From positions 1 to 13,777 of the forward strand of contig JBOGED010000633.1 in assembly GCA_050743625.1 (NCBI GenBank): a DNA stretch of 13,777 nt, in the 5' to 3' direction. Made by a program: the position numbers and the translations under genes. This DNA is from JBOGED01 sp050743625. Lineage in GTDB: Bacteria > Actinomycetota > Nitriliruptoria > Euzebyales > Egibacteraceae. The notes beneath the pieces were generated by a model. That model was not told the DNA's origin, ran no database searches, and was given only the letters and a program-made list of their open reading frames with translations. Positions 6,256-13,624 of this stretch are shown here, one piece after another; positions within the stretch are counted from its first letter, which is position 1, and each line of letters opens with the position of its first letter.

Positions 6256-7257
6256 GTGGCACTACTGTCGATCACGATGCCGACACGGAACCGTCCCGAG
6301 CTGTTCGAGCGGGCGTTGAGCTCTGTGCTGTCCGGATGCGCGGCGGTGTCCGAGCACGTCGAGGTGACGGTGTCGGACGGCTCGGATCAGCGCACGACTG
6401 GTGAGCTCGCCAAACGGCTTCTCACCGACTGGCCGGGTGGGTACCGGTACGTATGGAACTCGCCAGCGTTGTCCCTCACCGACAACCTCAACCGCGCCAT
6501 GGAGCTGGCGAGCGGCGAGTGGATCCACCAGCTCCACGACGACGATTACCTGCTGCCCGGCGCCGGTGCGCGCATGTGCCAAGCCCTCCAAGCGAGCGGG
6601 CCCGATGCGTCGGTCCTGCTGTTCGGGGTCGACGTCGTCGACGCCGAGGGCAAGCGCCGGCGCAGGCAAGCGTTTCATCGCGAGCGGTACCTCGAGCCGC
6701 CCGTGGCGCTCCGGCGGTTGTTGCGCAACTCGTCGTTCGTCCGCCACCCCGGCATCGTGATCCACCGGCGCGCGCTCGACGAGACCGGCGTCTTCGATCC
6801 GGCGATGGCGGTCCCGATCGACGTGGACCTGTGGGTCCGGCTGTTCTCGCGCTACGGGGTGCGCTGTGTCCCGCATGTGGTCTCGGCGTATACCGTCCAC
6901 GACGCGGCGCTGACCACGGGGATGTGGCACCCGGACACCATCCGCGTCTTCGGGGAGATCTTCGACCGCGCCGCCGGCATGGGCGTCGTGCCCGAGGACA
7001 AGATCCGGCGCTGGCAGGCCGACTTCCTCTCCCAGTTCATCCTGGCTGGCGCCTACCGCCGGCTCCGCCCCGGGCGGCGAGCGGAGGCGGGAGAGGTGTT
7101 GCGGCTGTTCGACCTGCCCGCTGTCGCACAGCTTGGGGTGTCCGTGAAGTGGTTGCCAGTGCGAGTCGCGTTCACCGCCGTGGCACGCCCGCATTCGCGG
7201 CTCCGAGATCCGTCTGGGTGTGGTGCGTGGGTCGACCGATCCTCGGAGTCACCGTGA
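6256..7257 (+). CDS. Family 2 glycosyltransferase
   Basis: A 333-residue GT-A fold transferase, probably cytoplasmic or membrane-associated, that moves a sugar from a nucleotide donor to an unknown acceptor. The start of the domain reads SITMPTRNRPELFERAL. SDGSDQ (40-45) is the donor-binding loop, and LHDDDYLLP (93-101) holds the DxD-type metal site. The region PIDVDLWVRLFSRYG is the usual acceptor-side segment. The GTG start has a strong GGGGGAGGGG ribosome site 3-4 nt upstream. The gene ends in a 9-bp tail-to-tail overlap with the DUF2064 gene. The C-terminal ~90 residues are basic and unassigned, with no clear membrane helix. The specific sugar is not predictable. Confidence 0.88.
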   Translation: MALLSITMPTRNRPELFERALSSVLSGCAAVSEHVEVTVSDGSDQRTTGELAKRLLTDWPGGYRYVWNSPALSLTDNLNRAMELASGEWIHQLHDDDYLLPGAGARMCQALQASGPDASVLLFGVDVVDAEGKRRRRQAFHRERYLEPPVALRRLLRNSSFVRHPGIVIHRRALDETGVFDPAMAVPIDVDLWVRLFSRYGVRCVPHVVSAYTVHDAALTTGMWHPDTIRVFGEIFDRAAGMGVVPEDKIRRWQADFLSQFILAGAYRRLRPGRRAEAGEVLRLFDLPAVAQLGVSVKWLPVRVAFTAVARPHSRLRDPSGCGAWVDRSSESP

Positions 7258-7929
7258 TGCGGGGAGCGCGGCGGCGGCGAGCCGCTCGGCGATCGCGCGG
7301 GTCCGTGGCGCGGCGTCGAGCTGGCCAGCGCGTAACGCCGTGACGAGGTCGTTGGCGGTGTCGAGGTCGTGGCGGACCTCGAGCAGCGTGACCGGTGTGC
7401 CGGCGCGTACCGCCCGGTCGAGCGTGTCACTGAGCACTCGATCCGTCGACATCTGGACGCCATCGAACAGGTGCGGGGTGGGGACCGCGGTCGCGAGGAG
7501 CGTGTAGCCGCCGTCGGCCGCCGGTCCGAGCACCGCCCGCGAGGGGTCGCGGCGCAGCGTGGCGAGCGCCTTGCGCAGCGGTGCCGTCCCTACGGTGGGG
7601 CAGTCCCCGCCGAACAGGATCACGCTCGCGTAGCCAACCGAGAAGAGGTCGGATTGGGTTGCGCGGAGCCGCTCGGCGAGGCCAGCACCGCGCTGCTCGA
7701 GCAACGGGACGTTGGCGGGGAGCAGCGCCCGCAGCGGCTGAGGCGGGCCGGCGTACGAGCACCAGACATCCGCGCCCGTGCCCGCCGCCTGGTCGATCGC
7801 GTCGAGCAGCAGCCGGCCGGCGAGGTCGGCGGACTCGGTGGGATCCAGGGCCGGCTGCATGCGGGTCTTGACCCGGCCGGGAACCGGCGACTTCGCGATC
7901 ACCGCGATGGCCGCGGCCGCTTCGCTCAT
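7249..7929 (-). CDS. DUF2064/TIGR04282 family glycosyltransferase-like protein
   Basis: A 226-residue GT-A/nucleotidyltransferase-like protein. Family marks are AKSPVPGRVKTRM (12-24), FGGDCPTVG (106-114) and GPAADGGYTLLA (135-146). These are the phosphate/nucleotide loop, the metal-binding Asp region and the active-site loop. Members are also called rSAM/selenodomain-associated transferase 1 or arsenosugar-type transferases. No radical SAM or arsenic gene is visible here, so that role is not supported. Its ATG overlaps the stop of the yfhO-like gene (ATGA, 7926-7929), which indicates coupled translation as the last gene of the set. The start gives the expected family N-terminus; the longer open frame upstream is a shadow of the yfhO-like gene. 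Confidence 0.88.
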   Translation of the reverse strand: MSEAAAAIAVIAKSPVPGRVKTRMQPALDPTESADLAGRLLLDAIDQAAGTGADVWCSYAGPPQPLRALLPANVPLLEQRGAGLAERLRATQSDLFSVGYASVILFGGDCPTVGTAPLRKALATLRRDPSRAVLGPAADGGYTLLATAVPTPHLFDGVQMSTDRVLSDTLDRAVRAGTPVTLLEVRHDLDTANDLVTALRAGQLDAAPRTRAIAERLAAAALPASR

Positions 7930-10334
7930 CGTCGGGTTATCCACAGGACGCCGAGAAGCGCAAGCGCGGTCGACGCGGTCAGGGCCGTTCCCCAGGTAAG
8001 CGCCCCCGAGGCGAAGCGCAGCTCGATAGTGTGCGCGCCCGCGGGCACGGCGACGGCCCGCAGGGCCGCGTCGGCGACGAGGATGGAGGCGTCCTGGCCG
8101 TCGACCGTGGCGCGCCAGGCGGGGTATGCCACCTCGGAGAGCACGAGGAGCCCGGCGGCGTCGCTGGCCGTCTCGACGACGATCCGGTCCGGCTGGTGGT
8201 GGGTGATCTGGACGTGGTCTCCGGCCGCGGTGGCTTCCAGTGGCGGCGGTTCGACCTCCACCAGCGCCGTCTCGGCCGGGTCGACCGCTCCGCTGGCGAG
8301 CAGCTCGAGCGCCCGGTCGGGCTCCTCCCTGCGCGCGGCGTGGACGAGCCAGGCGCGGGGTAGGGCGCTCGGCCTGGCGAGGATCCGGACCGTGCCGTCG
8401 TCGTAGACGGTCGGCAGCCGGGCGGCCAGCTCGCCGGCGCGCGTGGGGTCGCCTTCGCGCGGGCTGCCGGACGGGATCAGTACCCATCGGACGTTGAGCA
8501 GGTCGAGGAGCGGGGAGCGCAGGCCTTGCGGGCGGATGTCGGCGAAGTGGTAGTCCTGCTCACGGCCGTTCAGCGCGCGGGTCAGCGCGTCGTAGCGGGC
8601 GATGTGAACGGGGTCGTACCCCTGGATGTCGGCGAGCCCGGCCGCCATCGCCTGGTTGTTGACCATCAGCGCATGGACCTGAGGATCGGTCCAACGCACC
8701 GAGTAGGCCCAGGATCGGGCGCGACCGCCGGCGACCTGTGGCGCGTACCCGAAGTAGCGGCCGGGCCCCGATGCGTCGACAGCATCGAGGCCCTCCTCCG
8801 CAGCTCCTGCTGCGGGCCCGGCCTCCGCGAGCCACGCGCCGGCCGGGCTCGGCTCGAGGGAGCGGCCTACGTCCACGTCGACGAGGCGCTCGGAACGCCT
8901 GGCGGAGCGGAGGTCGGCGACCCCGCGCTCCAGGCCTATCGCGAGGTCGGCGGTGACGACGATCAGCGCGACCACGCCAACCCACCGCGCCCGCGCGCCG
9001 CGCTCCCCCCCGGCCGCGCCGCGCGGGAAGGCGCAGCTTTCCTCCGGATACGCGGGAAAGTTGCGTCTTCGTTCGGCACCGCGGGTTTTGACCCACGGTT
9101 TTCCTCCGGATCCGGAGGAAAGCTGCACGTGAAGCGCGCTGACCGTCCCACCGGCGAGCAGCGCGATCGCGGGGAAAGCGAGGAGCAGGACTCGCTCCGG
9201 ACTGTGCGGGTGGAGCCGGTCGGCGACCGGAATGGCGAGCAGCGCGGCGTGCAGCGGCGTCTGTCGCGCGAGCGCGAGCACCAGCGCCGCCACCGCGAGC
9301 AGGGTGAAGAACGGCACCGCGTAACGGCGTCGCGCCACGAATGGCGCCGCCGCCGCGAGCGCCAGGGGCGCCACCCCCATGTACCAGATCCCCGGTGAGG
9401 CCAGGCGGGTGAAGTCGCCCACGCGCCAGCCTCCCACCGCCGCCGCCTGGCTACCGTCCGCCGCCGGGTACCCGCCCGCGAGGCTCGACACCGCGATGAG
9501 CTCTAGCCGAGGAAGCACGCTGGCCGCACCAAGCGCGAGCCCCAGGCCGAGCACCGCGGCGGTGTGCAAGGCGAGCCGCGCCGGGCGCGCCCGCCAACCT
9601 CCCGGCCACGGGCCTGCGGCCGGCGGGTCGAGCACGCTGCGCCAGAAGATCCAGCCCATCAGCGCGAGGAGCACGTACATCGACCCCTGCCCGAGCCAAG
9701 CGGCGAGTACCTGCGAGGTCGCGAGCCCGCTCAACGCCCACCCTGGAAGTCGCCCGGCCCAGCCTTCCGCGCGCGCCGCGATCTCGACGCCGAGCAGCGC
9801 CCACGGCAGCCAGGCCTCTACCTGGGCGAACGCGAAGCAGCACGGGTTCTGCAAGAACAGGTAGCCGCTCAGCTCGAACGCCACCGCCGCCACGAGCGCG
9901 CCAATGACGGGCATCCGAAGCGCCCGCGCGAGGAGATACATGCCGACTCCCGCGAGGGCGAGCGTCGAGACCAGGTACGCCGCCGTGGCCAGCCCCGGCG
10001 GCAGCACCGTGTAGAGCAGCATCGCGGGCAGGTACCCCCAGCCCGACAGCGGCGCTCCCGCGAACGGCATCCCTGAGAACGTGTGCGGGTTCCAGCCCGG
10101 CAGGCTCCCACCTCTGAGCTGCTCCCCGAGCCAGGCGTACCACGGCACGAACTGAGTCGCCGCGTCGAGCGCCAGCGCCGTCCCGCCCCGCAGCAACGGC
10201 GCCTCAACCACCACGGTCAGCGCCACCAGCCCCCCGACCGCCCAGAGATCCGCCCGCCTTTTTCCTGCACTGTGCAGAGTTATGCCGGTATTTCGGCCTA
10301 ACTCTGCACAGTGCAGGATTTTGGGGGAGGTCAT
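7926..10334 (-). CDS. YfhO-like polytopic membrane protein carrying palindromic inserts
   Basis: An 802-residue membrane protein with about a dozen hydrophobic helices and a C-terminal outer domain. Near the N-terminus, DAATQFVPWYAWLGEQ (57-72) and LPGWNPHTFSGMPFAG (78-93) match the first loop of YfhO/GT-C proteins. These proteins help modify cell-surface polymers, for example lipoteichoic acid glycosylation in Firmicutes. The C-terminal part includes GLLVLSEVAYPAWRATVDGQ, also typical of the family. ATG 10334 overlaps the upstream GT2 stop (ATGA). Residues about 6-24 and 403-434 are encoded by strongly palindromic DNA and read as hydrophilic inserts, the second in a loop between membrane helices. 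Neither breaks the frame. The substrate is unknown; a sugar delivered by the upstream GT2 is a reasonable guess. Confidence 0.85.
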   Translation of the reverse strand: MTSPKILHCAELGRNTGITLHSAGKRRADLWAVGGLVALTVVVEAPLLRGGTALALDAATQFVPWYAWLGEQLRGGSLPGWNPHTFSGMPFAGAPLSGWGYLPAMLLYTVLPPGLATAAYLVSTLALAGVGMYLLARALRMPVIGALVAAVAFELSGYLFLQNPCCFAFAQVEAWLPWALLGVEIAARAEGWAGRLPGWALSGLATSQVLAAWLGQGSMYVLLALMGWIFWRSVLDPPAAGPWPGGWRARPARLALHTAAVLGLGLALGAASVLPRLELIAVSSLAGGYPAADGSQAAAVGGWRVGDFTRLASPGIWYMGVAPLALAAAAPFVARRRYAVPFFTLLAVAALVLALARQTPLHAALLAIPVADRLHPHSPERVLLLAFPAIALLAGGTVSALHVQLSSGSGGKPWVKTRGAERRRNFPAYPEESCAFPRGAAGGERGARARWVGVVALIVVTADLAIGLERGVADLRSARRSERLVDVDVGRSLEPSPAGAWLAEAGPAAGAAEEGLDAVDASGPGRYFGYAPQVAGGRARSWAYSVRWTDPQVHALMVNNQAMAAGLADIQGYDPVHIARYDALTRALNGREQDYHFADIRPQGLRSPLLDLLNVRWVLIPSGSPREGDPTRAGELAARLPTVYDDGTVRILARPSALPRAWLVHAARREEPDRALELLASGAVDPAETALVEVEPPPLEATAAGDHVQITHHQPDRIVVETASDAAGLLVLSEVAYPAWRATVDGQDASILVADAALRAVAVPAGAHTIELRFASGALTWGTALTASTALALLGVLWITRR
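9033..9126. repeat. Structured palindromic element inside the yfhO-like gene
   Basis: A 17-bp perfect inverted repeat (9033-9049 and 9110-9126) bounds 94 bp. Inside or overlapping are a 22-bp perfect palindrome centred on GGATCC (9100-9121) and a 9-bp stem with a TTTG loop (9078-9099, one wobble). A looser CTTTCC/GGAAAG hairpin lies at the left end. Three hairpins packed in this way are unlike ordinary coding DNA and resemble a REP-, MITE- or RPE-like element. It stays open in the coding frame. Confidence 0.8.
10263..10318. repeat. 20-bp inverted repeat at the start of the yfhO-like gene
   Basis: Arms 10263-10282 and 10299-10318 pair perfectly over 20 bp. After one mismatch, four more pairs (GCCG/CGGC) close a loop of about 6 nt. 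It lies in coding sequence, residues 6-24 of the protein, 14 bp inside the start codon. The AT content of this stretch is higher than that of the flanks. Confidence 0.88.
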
Positions 10335-11050
10335 CGCGCCTGGCGTGACAGGTGAGTCGCGTGGCTGGCGAGGACCCACGTCATCCGCGCGGCGGTCTTC
10401 GCCGTCGGCCATGGCCGGCCGGTGACCTTGGAGCTGCCGGCTCGGATGCGGTAGGCGACCGGGACCTCGGCGATCCGCAGCCCGGCGCGGCCCGCGCGGA
10501 GCACCATCTCCAGCGGCCACCCGTAGGTCCGGTCCCGCATCCCCAGGCCGAGCAGCGCATCGCGCCGTACCGCGCGGAACGGGCCCAAGTCGGTAAGCCG
10601 CGCGCCGGCCATCTGGCCGCATAGCCGCCCGAGCAGCGTGTTCGCGACCGCGACGTGCCAGGCCAGGGCGCCCGGTTCCCGCCGGTCGCGCGCGCGAGCC
10701 CCGAGTACGAGGTCGGCCTCGCCGCGGGCGATCGGTCCCGCGACCGCGTCGAGGTCAGCCCAGTCGAGGGTCGCGTCGGCGTCCATGTAGACGAGCACGT
10801 CCATGCCCTCCGTCGCCTGCAGCCCCGCCCAGCACGCGGAGCCGAAGCCGCGCCGGGGCTCGGTGATGACCTCTACGCCAAGGCCGATCGCCACCTCGGG
10901 CGTCCCGTCGGTCGAGCCGTTGTCCACCACGAGGATGCGGACGCCGGCGGGCCGCCCGGCCAGCGCGGCCGGCAGCGCGTCCGCCTCGTTCAAGGCGGGC
11001 ATGACCACGCACACACGGCTGCGGTCGAAAGCCTCCGCGGCGCCGTTCAC
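10331..11050 (-). CDS. Polyprenyl-phosphate type family 2 glycosyltransferase
   Basis: A 239-residue GT2 like dolichyl/polyprenyl-phosphate mannose or glucose synthases. It carries VCVVMPALNEADALP (13-27), ILVVDNGSTDGTPEV (39-53) and VYMDADATLD (87-96, metal-binding DAD). The middle has RGFGSACWAG, and the later segment DLGPFRAVRRDALL with YGWPLEMVLRA matches this subgroup. It has no C-terminal membrane helices, so it would work at the inner membrane face. It would load a sugar onto a lipid carrier for GT-C or YfhO-like partners. The GTG start overlaps the epimerase stop (GTGA), and its own stop overlaps the yfhO-like start. The sugar is not predictable. Confidence 0.88.
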   Translation of the reverse strand: MNGAAEAFDRSRVCVVMPALNEADALPAALAGRPAGVRILVVDNGSTDGTPEVAIGLGVEVITEPRRGFGSACWAGLQATEGMDVLVYMDADATLDWADLDAVAGPIARGEADLVLGARARDRREPGALAWHVAVANTLLGRLCGQMAGARLTDLGPFRAVRRDALLGLGMRDRTYGWPLEMVLRAGRAGLRIAEVPVAYRIRAGSSKVTGRPWPTAKTAARMTWVLASHATHLSRQAR

Positions 11051-12111
11051 GGCGTCTTCCCGCGGCTGAAGGCCGGTGGGTTGCGGAGGGGCGCGTGGGC
11101 GAAGGCGTGGACGCCCTCTTCGAAGTCGACCTTGGCGCGAAAGCCGAGCTCCCGCGCTGCCTTGTCAGGGGAGGCGAAGACGTGGCGGACGTCGCCCGCC
11201 CGCCACCGGCCCGTGACCTCAGGTGGCGGGGTGCCGGGCGGGTACGCGGCGTGCAGCGCGGTCGCGAGGTCGAGCACCGTCCGCGGGTTCCCGGACGCGA
11301 CGTTGAAGGCGCCGGAGAAGGGCTGGACAGCAGTAAGCGCGATCATGTTCGCGCGGGCTACGTCGTCGACGTGGACGAAATCGCGGAGCTGGCGGCCGTC
11401 CTCGAACACGCCCGGCGCGCGCCCCGCCTCGTACGCGCTGCGGAAGATGCTCGCCACGCCCGCGTACGGGGTATCGCGGGGCATGCGCGGGCCGTAGACG
11501 TTGTGATAGCGCAACGCCGTGACGGGAAAGCCGGACACCTGGCAGAGGTGCTCTTGGTGGACCTTCGACGCCGCGTAGATGCTCCGTGGGTCCAGCGGGG
11601 CGTCCTCGGTGACCGTCCCCGGCTCGAGTGGCCGGCCACAGCCACAACACCGCTCGAACCGGCCGGCGTCGAGATCAGCCGGGGCGCGAGGACGGGGCCG
11701 CACCGGGCCGTGGGCCGGGCAGGCATAGCGGCCCTCTCCGTAGACGACCATCGAGCTGGCCAGCACGAGCCGCCCCGCGAAGCCCGTGTCTCCAAGGGCG
11801 CGAAGCAGCGCGGCGGTCCCGTAGGCGTTGTCAGCGGTGTAGGCCGTGATGTCGGCGAGGTCGAGCCCCAGGCCGACGCGTGCGGCTTGATGGGATACGG
11901 CGTCCGCGCCCGCCACGATCTCGCGCAACGTCGGCAGGTCGTCGAGACCGGCGATGACATAGTCGGCCGCCTCGTTGAGATACGAGGGCTTCCCCTCGTG
12001 CGCGTCCGGGAGCAAGCTGTCGAGCACGCGGACGGCGTGCCCCTCGGCGACGAGCAGGTCGACCACCGCCGACCCGATGAACCCCGCCCCACCCGTGACG
12101 ACGATGTGCAT
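11047..12111 (-). CDS. NAD-dependent epimerase/dehydratase, dTDP-L-rhamnose 4-epimerase-like
   Basis: A 354-residue extended-SDR sugar-nucleotide enzyme. The cofactor motif is TGGAGFIGSAV (6-16). The catalytic residues are Ser119/120 (LASSMVVYG) and Tyr179-x3-Lys183 (YAASK). The product-side motif RYHNVYGPRMP follows. Between the Ser and Tyr motifs lies an insert of about 45 residues with CPAH (131-134) and CCGC (155-158), a zinc-binding-like pattern. I recall such an insert from dTDP-L-rhamnose 4-epimerase-like proteins, so that is the nearest call. ATG 12111 has a GAGGAGG site 6 nt upstream that overlaps the methyltransferase stop. A role in making a modified deoxysugar for the downstream GT2 is inferred. 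Confidence 0.85.
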   Translation of the reverse strand: MHIVVTGGAGFIGSAVVDLLVAEGHAVRVLDSLLPDAHEGKPSYLNEAADYVIAGLDDLPTLREIVAGADAVSHQAARVGLGLDLADITAYTADNAYGTAALLRALGDTGFAGRLVLASSMVVYGEGRYACPAHGPVRPRPRAPADLDAGRFERCCGCGRPLEPGTVTEDAPLDPRSIYAASKVHQEHLCQVSGFPVTALRYHNVYGPRMPRDTPYAGVASIFRSAYEAGRAPGVFEDGRQLRDFVHVDDVARANMIALTAVQPFSGAFNVASGNPRTVLDLATALHAAYPPGTPPPEVTGRWRAGDVRHVFASPDKAARELGFRAKVDFEEGVHAFAHAPLRNPPAFSRGKTP

Positions 12112-12117
12112 GCCCGG

Positions 12118-12124
12118 CCTCCTC
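12118..12124 (-). promoter_or_regulatory. Ribosome-binding site of the epimerase gene
   Basis: GAGGAGG (minus strand) lies 6 nt before ATG 12111 and overlaps the methyltransferase stop codon. It settles the start over longer upstream options. Confidence 0.75.
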
Positions 12125-12749
12125 ATCTGGCTGCCTGCAGTACCGCGAACCACCGGTCCTCGGCGGCCACGACCTCGATGAGCGCGTACCCGGCGGCGAC
12201 CCCGATCCACGCGACGTCATCCGCGCCGACCTGCGCCCATGCCGACCAATCGCTCACCCCCGACACCGTGTCCAGGCGCACGTCCAGGCGTCGCGTCACG
12301 GCGCCAGGTGGCTCGACCTCGACGAGCGCGAGACCGCCCGGGCGCAGCAGGTGCCTGACCCGGCGCAACAGGCGCATCGGATCCCCACCGATGCCCATGT
12401 TCCCGTCCACGAGCAACGCGCTACCGAACCGGCCGGCACCTGGGACGTCGTCGAACACCGAGCGCCGCAGCACTGGCACTCCCCGATCAGAGGTGCGCGA
12501 CACGGCGCCTGGAGCGACATCGATCCCGAGCACGGCCACGCCCCGGCGGCGCAGGTCGGCGGCGAGCCGCCCGGGGCCGCAGCCGATATCGAGGACGGGC
12601 GGGACAGCCATATCGAGAAGGCGGCGCTCGGCCGCGGTCGCGTCACCCAGCCAGCGGGCCAGGTCGAGCGTGATCGTCTCACCCTTGCGACACACCAGGC
12701 GAGACGAGCCGGCGCTCCCGGGAAGGTCGAAGTTCAGTCCGGTCCACAC
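12123..12749 (-). CDS. Class I SAM-dependent methyltransferase
   Basis: A 208-residue methyltransferase. Motif I is PVLDIGCGPGRLA (51-63), followed by the acidic strand LGIDVAPGA. A later block reads LLVDGNMGIGGDPMRLLRRV and then LLRPGGLALVEVEPPG, the post-motif strand. It would transfer a methyl group from SAM, probably to a sugar or lipid intermediate of this pathway; the acceptor is unknown. The GTG start lacks a good ribosome site but has TACCTT 6 nt upstream (12756-12761), so a leaderless start is possible. It is 11 bp upstream of the epimerase and heads the minus-strand set. An unrelated substrate cannot be excluded. Confidence 0.82.
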   Translation of the reverse strand: MWTGLNFDLPGSAGSSRLVCRKGETITLDLARWLGDATAAERRLLDMAVPPVLDIGCGPGRLAADLRRRGVAVLGIDVAPGAVSRTSDRGVPVLRRSVFDDVPGAGRFGSALLVDGNMGIGGDPMRLLRRVRHLLRPGGLALVEVEPPGAVTRRLDVRLDTVSGVSDWSAWAQVGADDVAWIGVAAGYALIEVVAAEDRWFAVLQAAR

Positions 12750-12755
12750 GAGGCG

Positions 12756-12761
12756 AAGGTA
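12756..12761 (-). promoter_or_regulatory. Candidate -10 box before the methyltransferase gene
   Basis: TACCTT (minus strand) fits TANNNT and stands 6 nt from GTG 12749, as TATGCT does before the GT-C gene. No clear -35 is visible. It would start the five-gene set as a leaderless mRNA. Confidence 0.35.
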
Positions 12762-12800
12762 GCCACCCTCCGATCCCTCATGCCTTACAAGGCTCTTACC

Positions 12801-13517
12801 CTACGAGGCGGAACCGGCCCGCCGCCGGCGGGACAACGCCTGGCCGGCGAGAGCAGCGCCGGCCAGGCCCGTCACCATGATGGCAACGATGACCGCCCAC
12901 GAGGCGCCCGAGCCGCCAGCCGTCCCCCCCGCCCCCGTCGCGACACCGCCGGACGGCAGGGGAGCGCCGAGCTGCCCGCGGACGGCGCCGGGGACGAACT
13001 GCGCGGTGTGGTTGTCCACGTAGAAACCGGTCGGGGAGGCCTCGATGTTGGCCAGCGAGAAGCCCTGAGCCGAGGCATCGCTGGTGAACGGCTCCTGGAG
13101 GCACCCGGACGTCTGCAAGGCCCCGTCCGAGCTCATCTCCGGGTTGGGGAAGAGCACGACGGGCGGGCCGACCACACCGGGATCGCCGTCATGAATATGC
13201 GTGGCCGTCGGCGCCGGGCTCTCGAACGGCGGGGTCACCCCGCGCAAGGTGATGTCGTAGCAGATGATCTCCTGCTCACTGGCCAGGCGGAGGCCGAAGG
13301 TGCCGGTCGCGCCGGGCTCGCCCCTCCGGCCGTCCTCCCCTTCGGGAACCTCATCCGCCGTCGCACGGACGCTGAAGTTGCTCGTGAACGAAGCCGGCTC
13401 CTCCACCATCGTGCCTGTGGTCTGCGCCCCGGCGGAGGCCGCGAGCAGCACGAGGGGAAGCGTGGCGGTCGCGACGAGCATGAGCACAGCACGGATGGGG
13501 TTGCGTTCGGCGGTCAC
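12801..13517 (-). CDS. Secreted CHRD domain protein with C-terminal membrane anchor
   Basis: A 238-residue exported protein. Residues 1-32 form a signal peptide (hydrophobic core VLMLVATATLPLVLLAA, then ASAGAQ). Residues about 43-185 are a CHRD domain: TATHIHDGDPGVVGPPVVLF (104-123) and FYVDNHTAQFVPGAVRGQL (165-183) are its hallmark strands. A Gly-rich linker follows (189-204), then a membrane helix (207-227) and an Arg-rich tail (RRRR). This layout resembles a sortase substrate, but no LPxTG is seen. The function of bacterial CHRD proteins is unclear. The GTG start has a GAAAGG site 7 nt upstream. It shares a mirrored promoter region with the divergent membrane protein. Confidence 0.87.
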   Translation of the reverse strand: MTAERNPIRAVLMLVATATLPLVLLAASAGAQTTGTMVEEPASFTSNFSVRATADEVPEGEDGRRGEPGATGTFGLRLASEQEIICYDITLRGVTPPFESPAPTATHIHDGDPGVVGPPVVLFPNPEMSSDGALQTSGCLQEPFTSDASAQGFSLANIEASPTGFYVDNHTAQFVPGAVRGQLGAPLPSGGVATGAGGTAGGSGASWAVIVAIMVTGLAGAALAGQALSRRRRAGSAS

Positions 13518-13548
13518 GCGTGCGCCTTTCGGTCTCAGGAGTGTCGCT

Positions 13549-13617
13549 GATCTATGTCGCCGCGGGGCTTGATGTCACACCGTTGGCGTGACATCAGGCA
13601 GGTCAGGCGCATAGATA
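13549..13617. promoter_or_regulatory. Mirror-image divergent promoter/operator
   Basis: On the plus strand, GTGACATCA (13588-13596) is followed by 13 bp and CATAGAT (13610-13616). On the minus strand the same two blocks appear in the same order and with the same 13-bp gap (13578-13570 and 13556-13550). Read as promoters, each has GTGACA, an 18-bp spacer and TAGAT(A/C). The two -35 blocks face each other as a dyad with a 9-bp gap. The leftward copy would serve the CHRD gene and the rightward copy the membrane protein at 13625. Confidence 0.65.
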
Positions 13618-13624
13618 TCCTGAG

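Noticed and set aside
10335..10622. Longer N-terminus for the yfhO-like protein
   Set aside because: The extra residues are the GT2 gene in another frame; ATG 10334 with the ATGA overlap fits better.
11095..12762. Plus-strand open frame of 555 residues
   Set aside because: It lies opposite the epimerase and methyltransferase genes, which have clear motifs; it has none.
12351..13550. Plus-strand open frame of 399 residues
   Set aside because: It is antisense to the methyltransferase and CHRD genes and has low-complexity Arg/Gly/Ala sequence.
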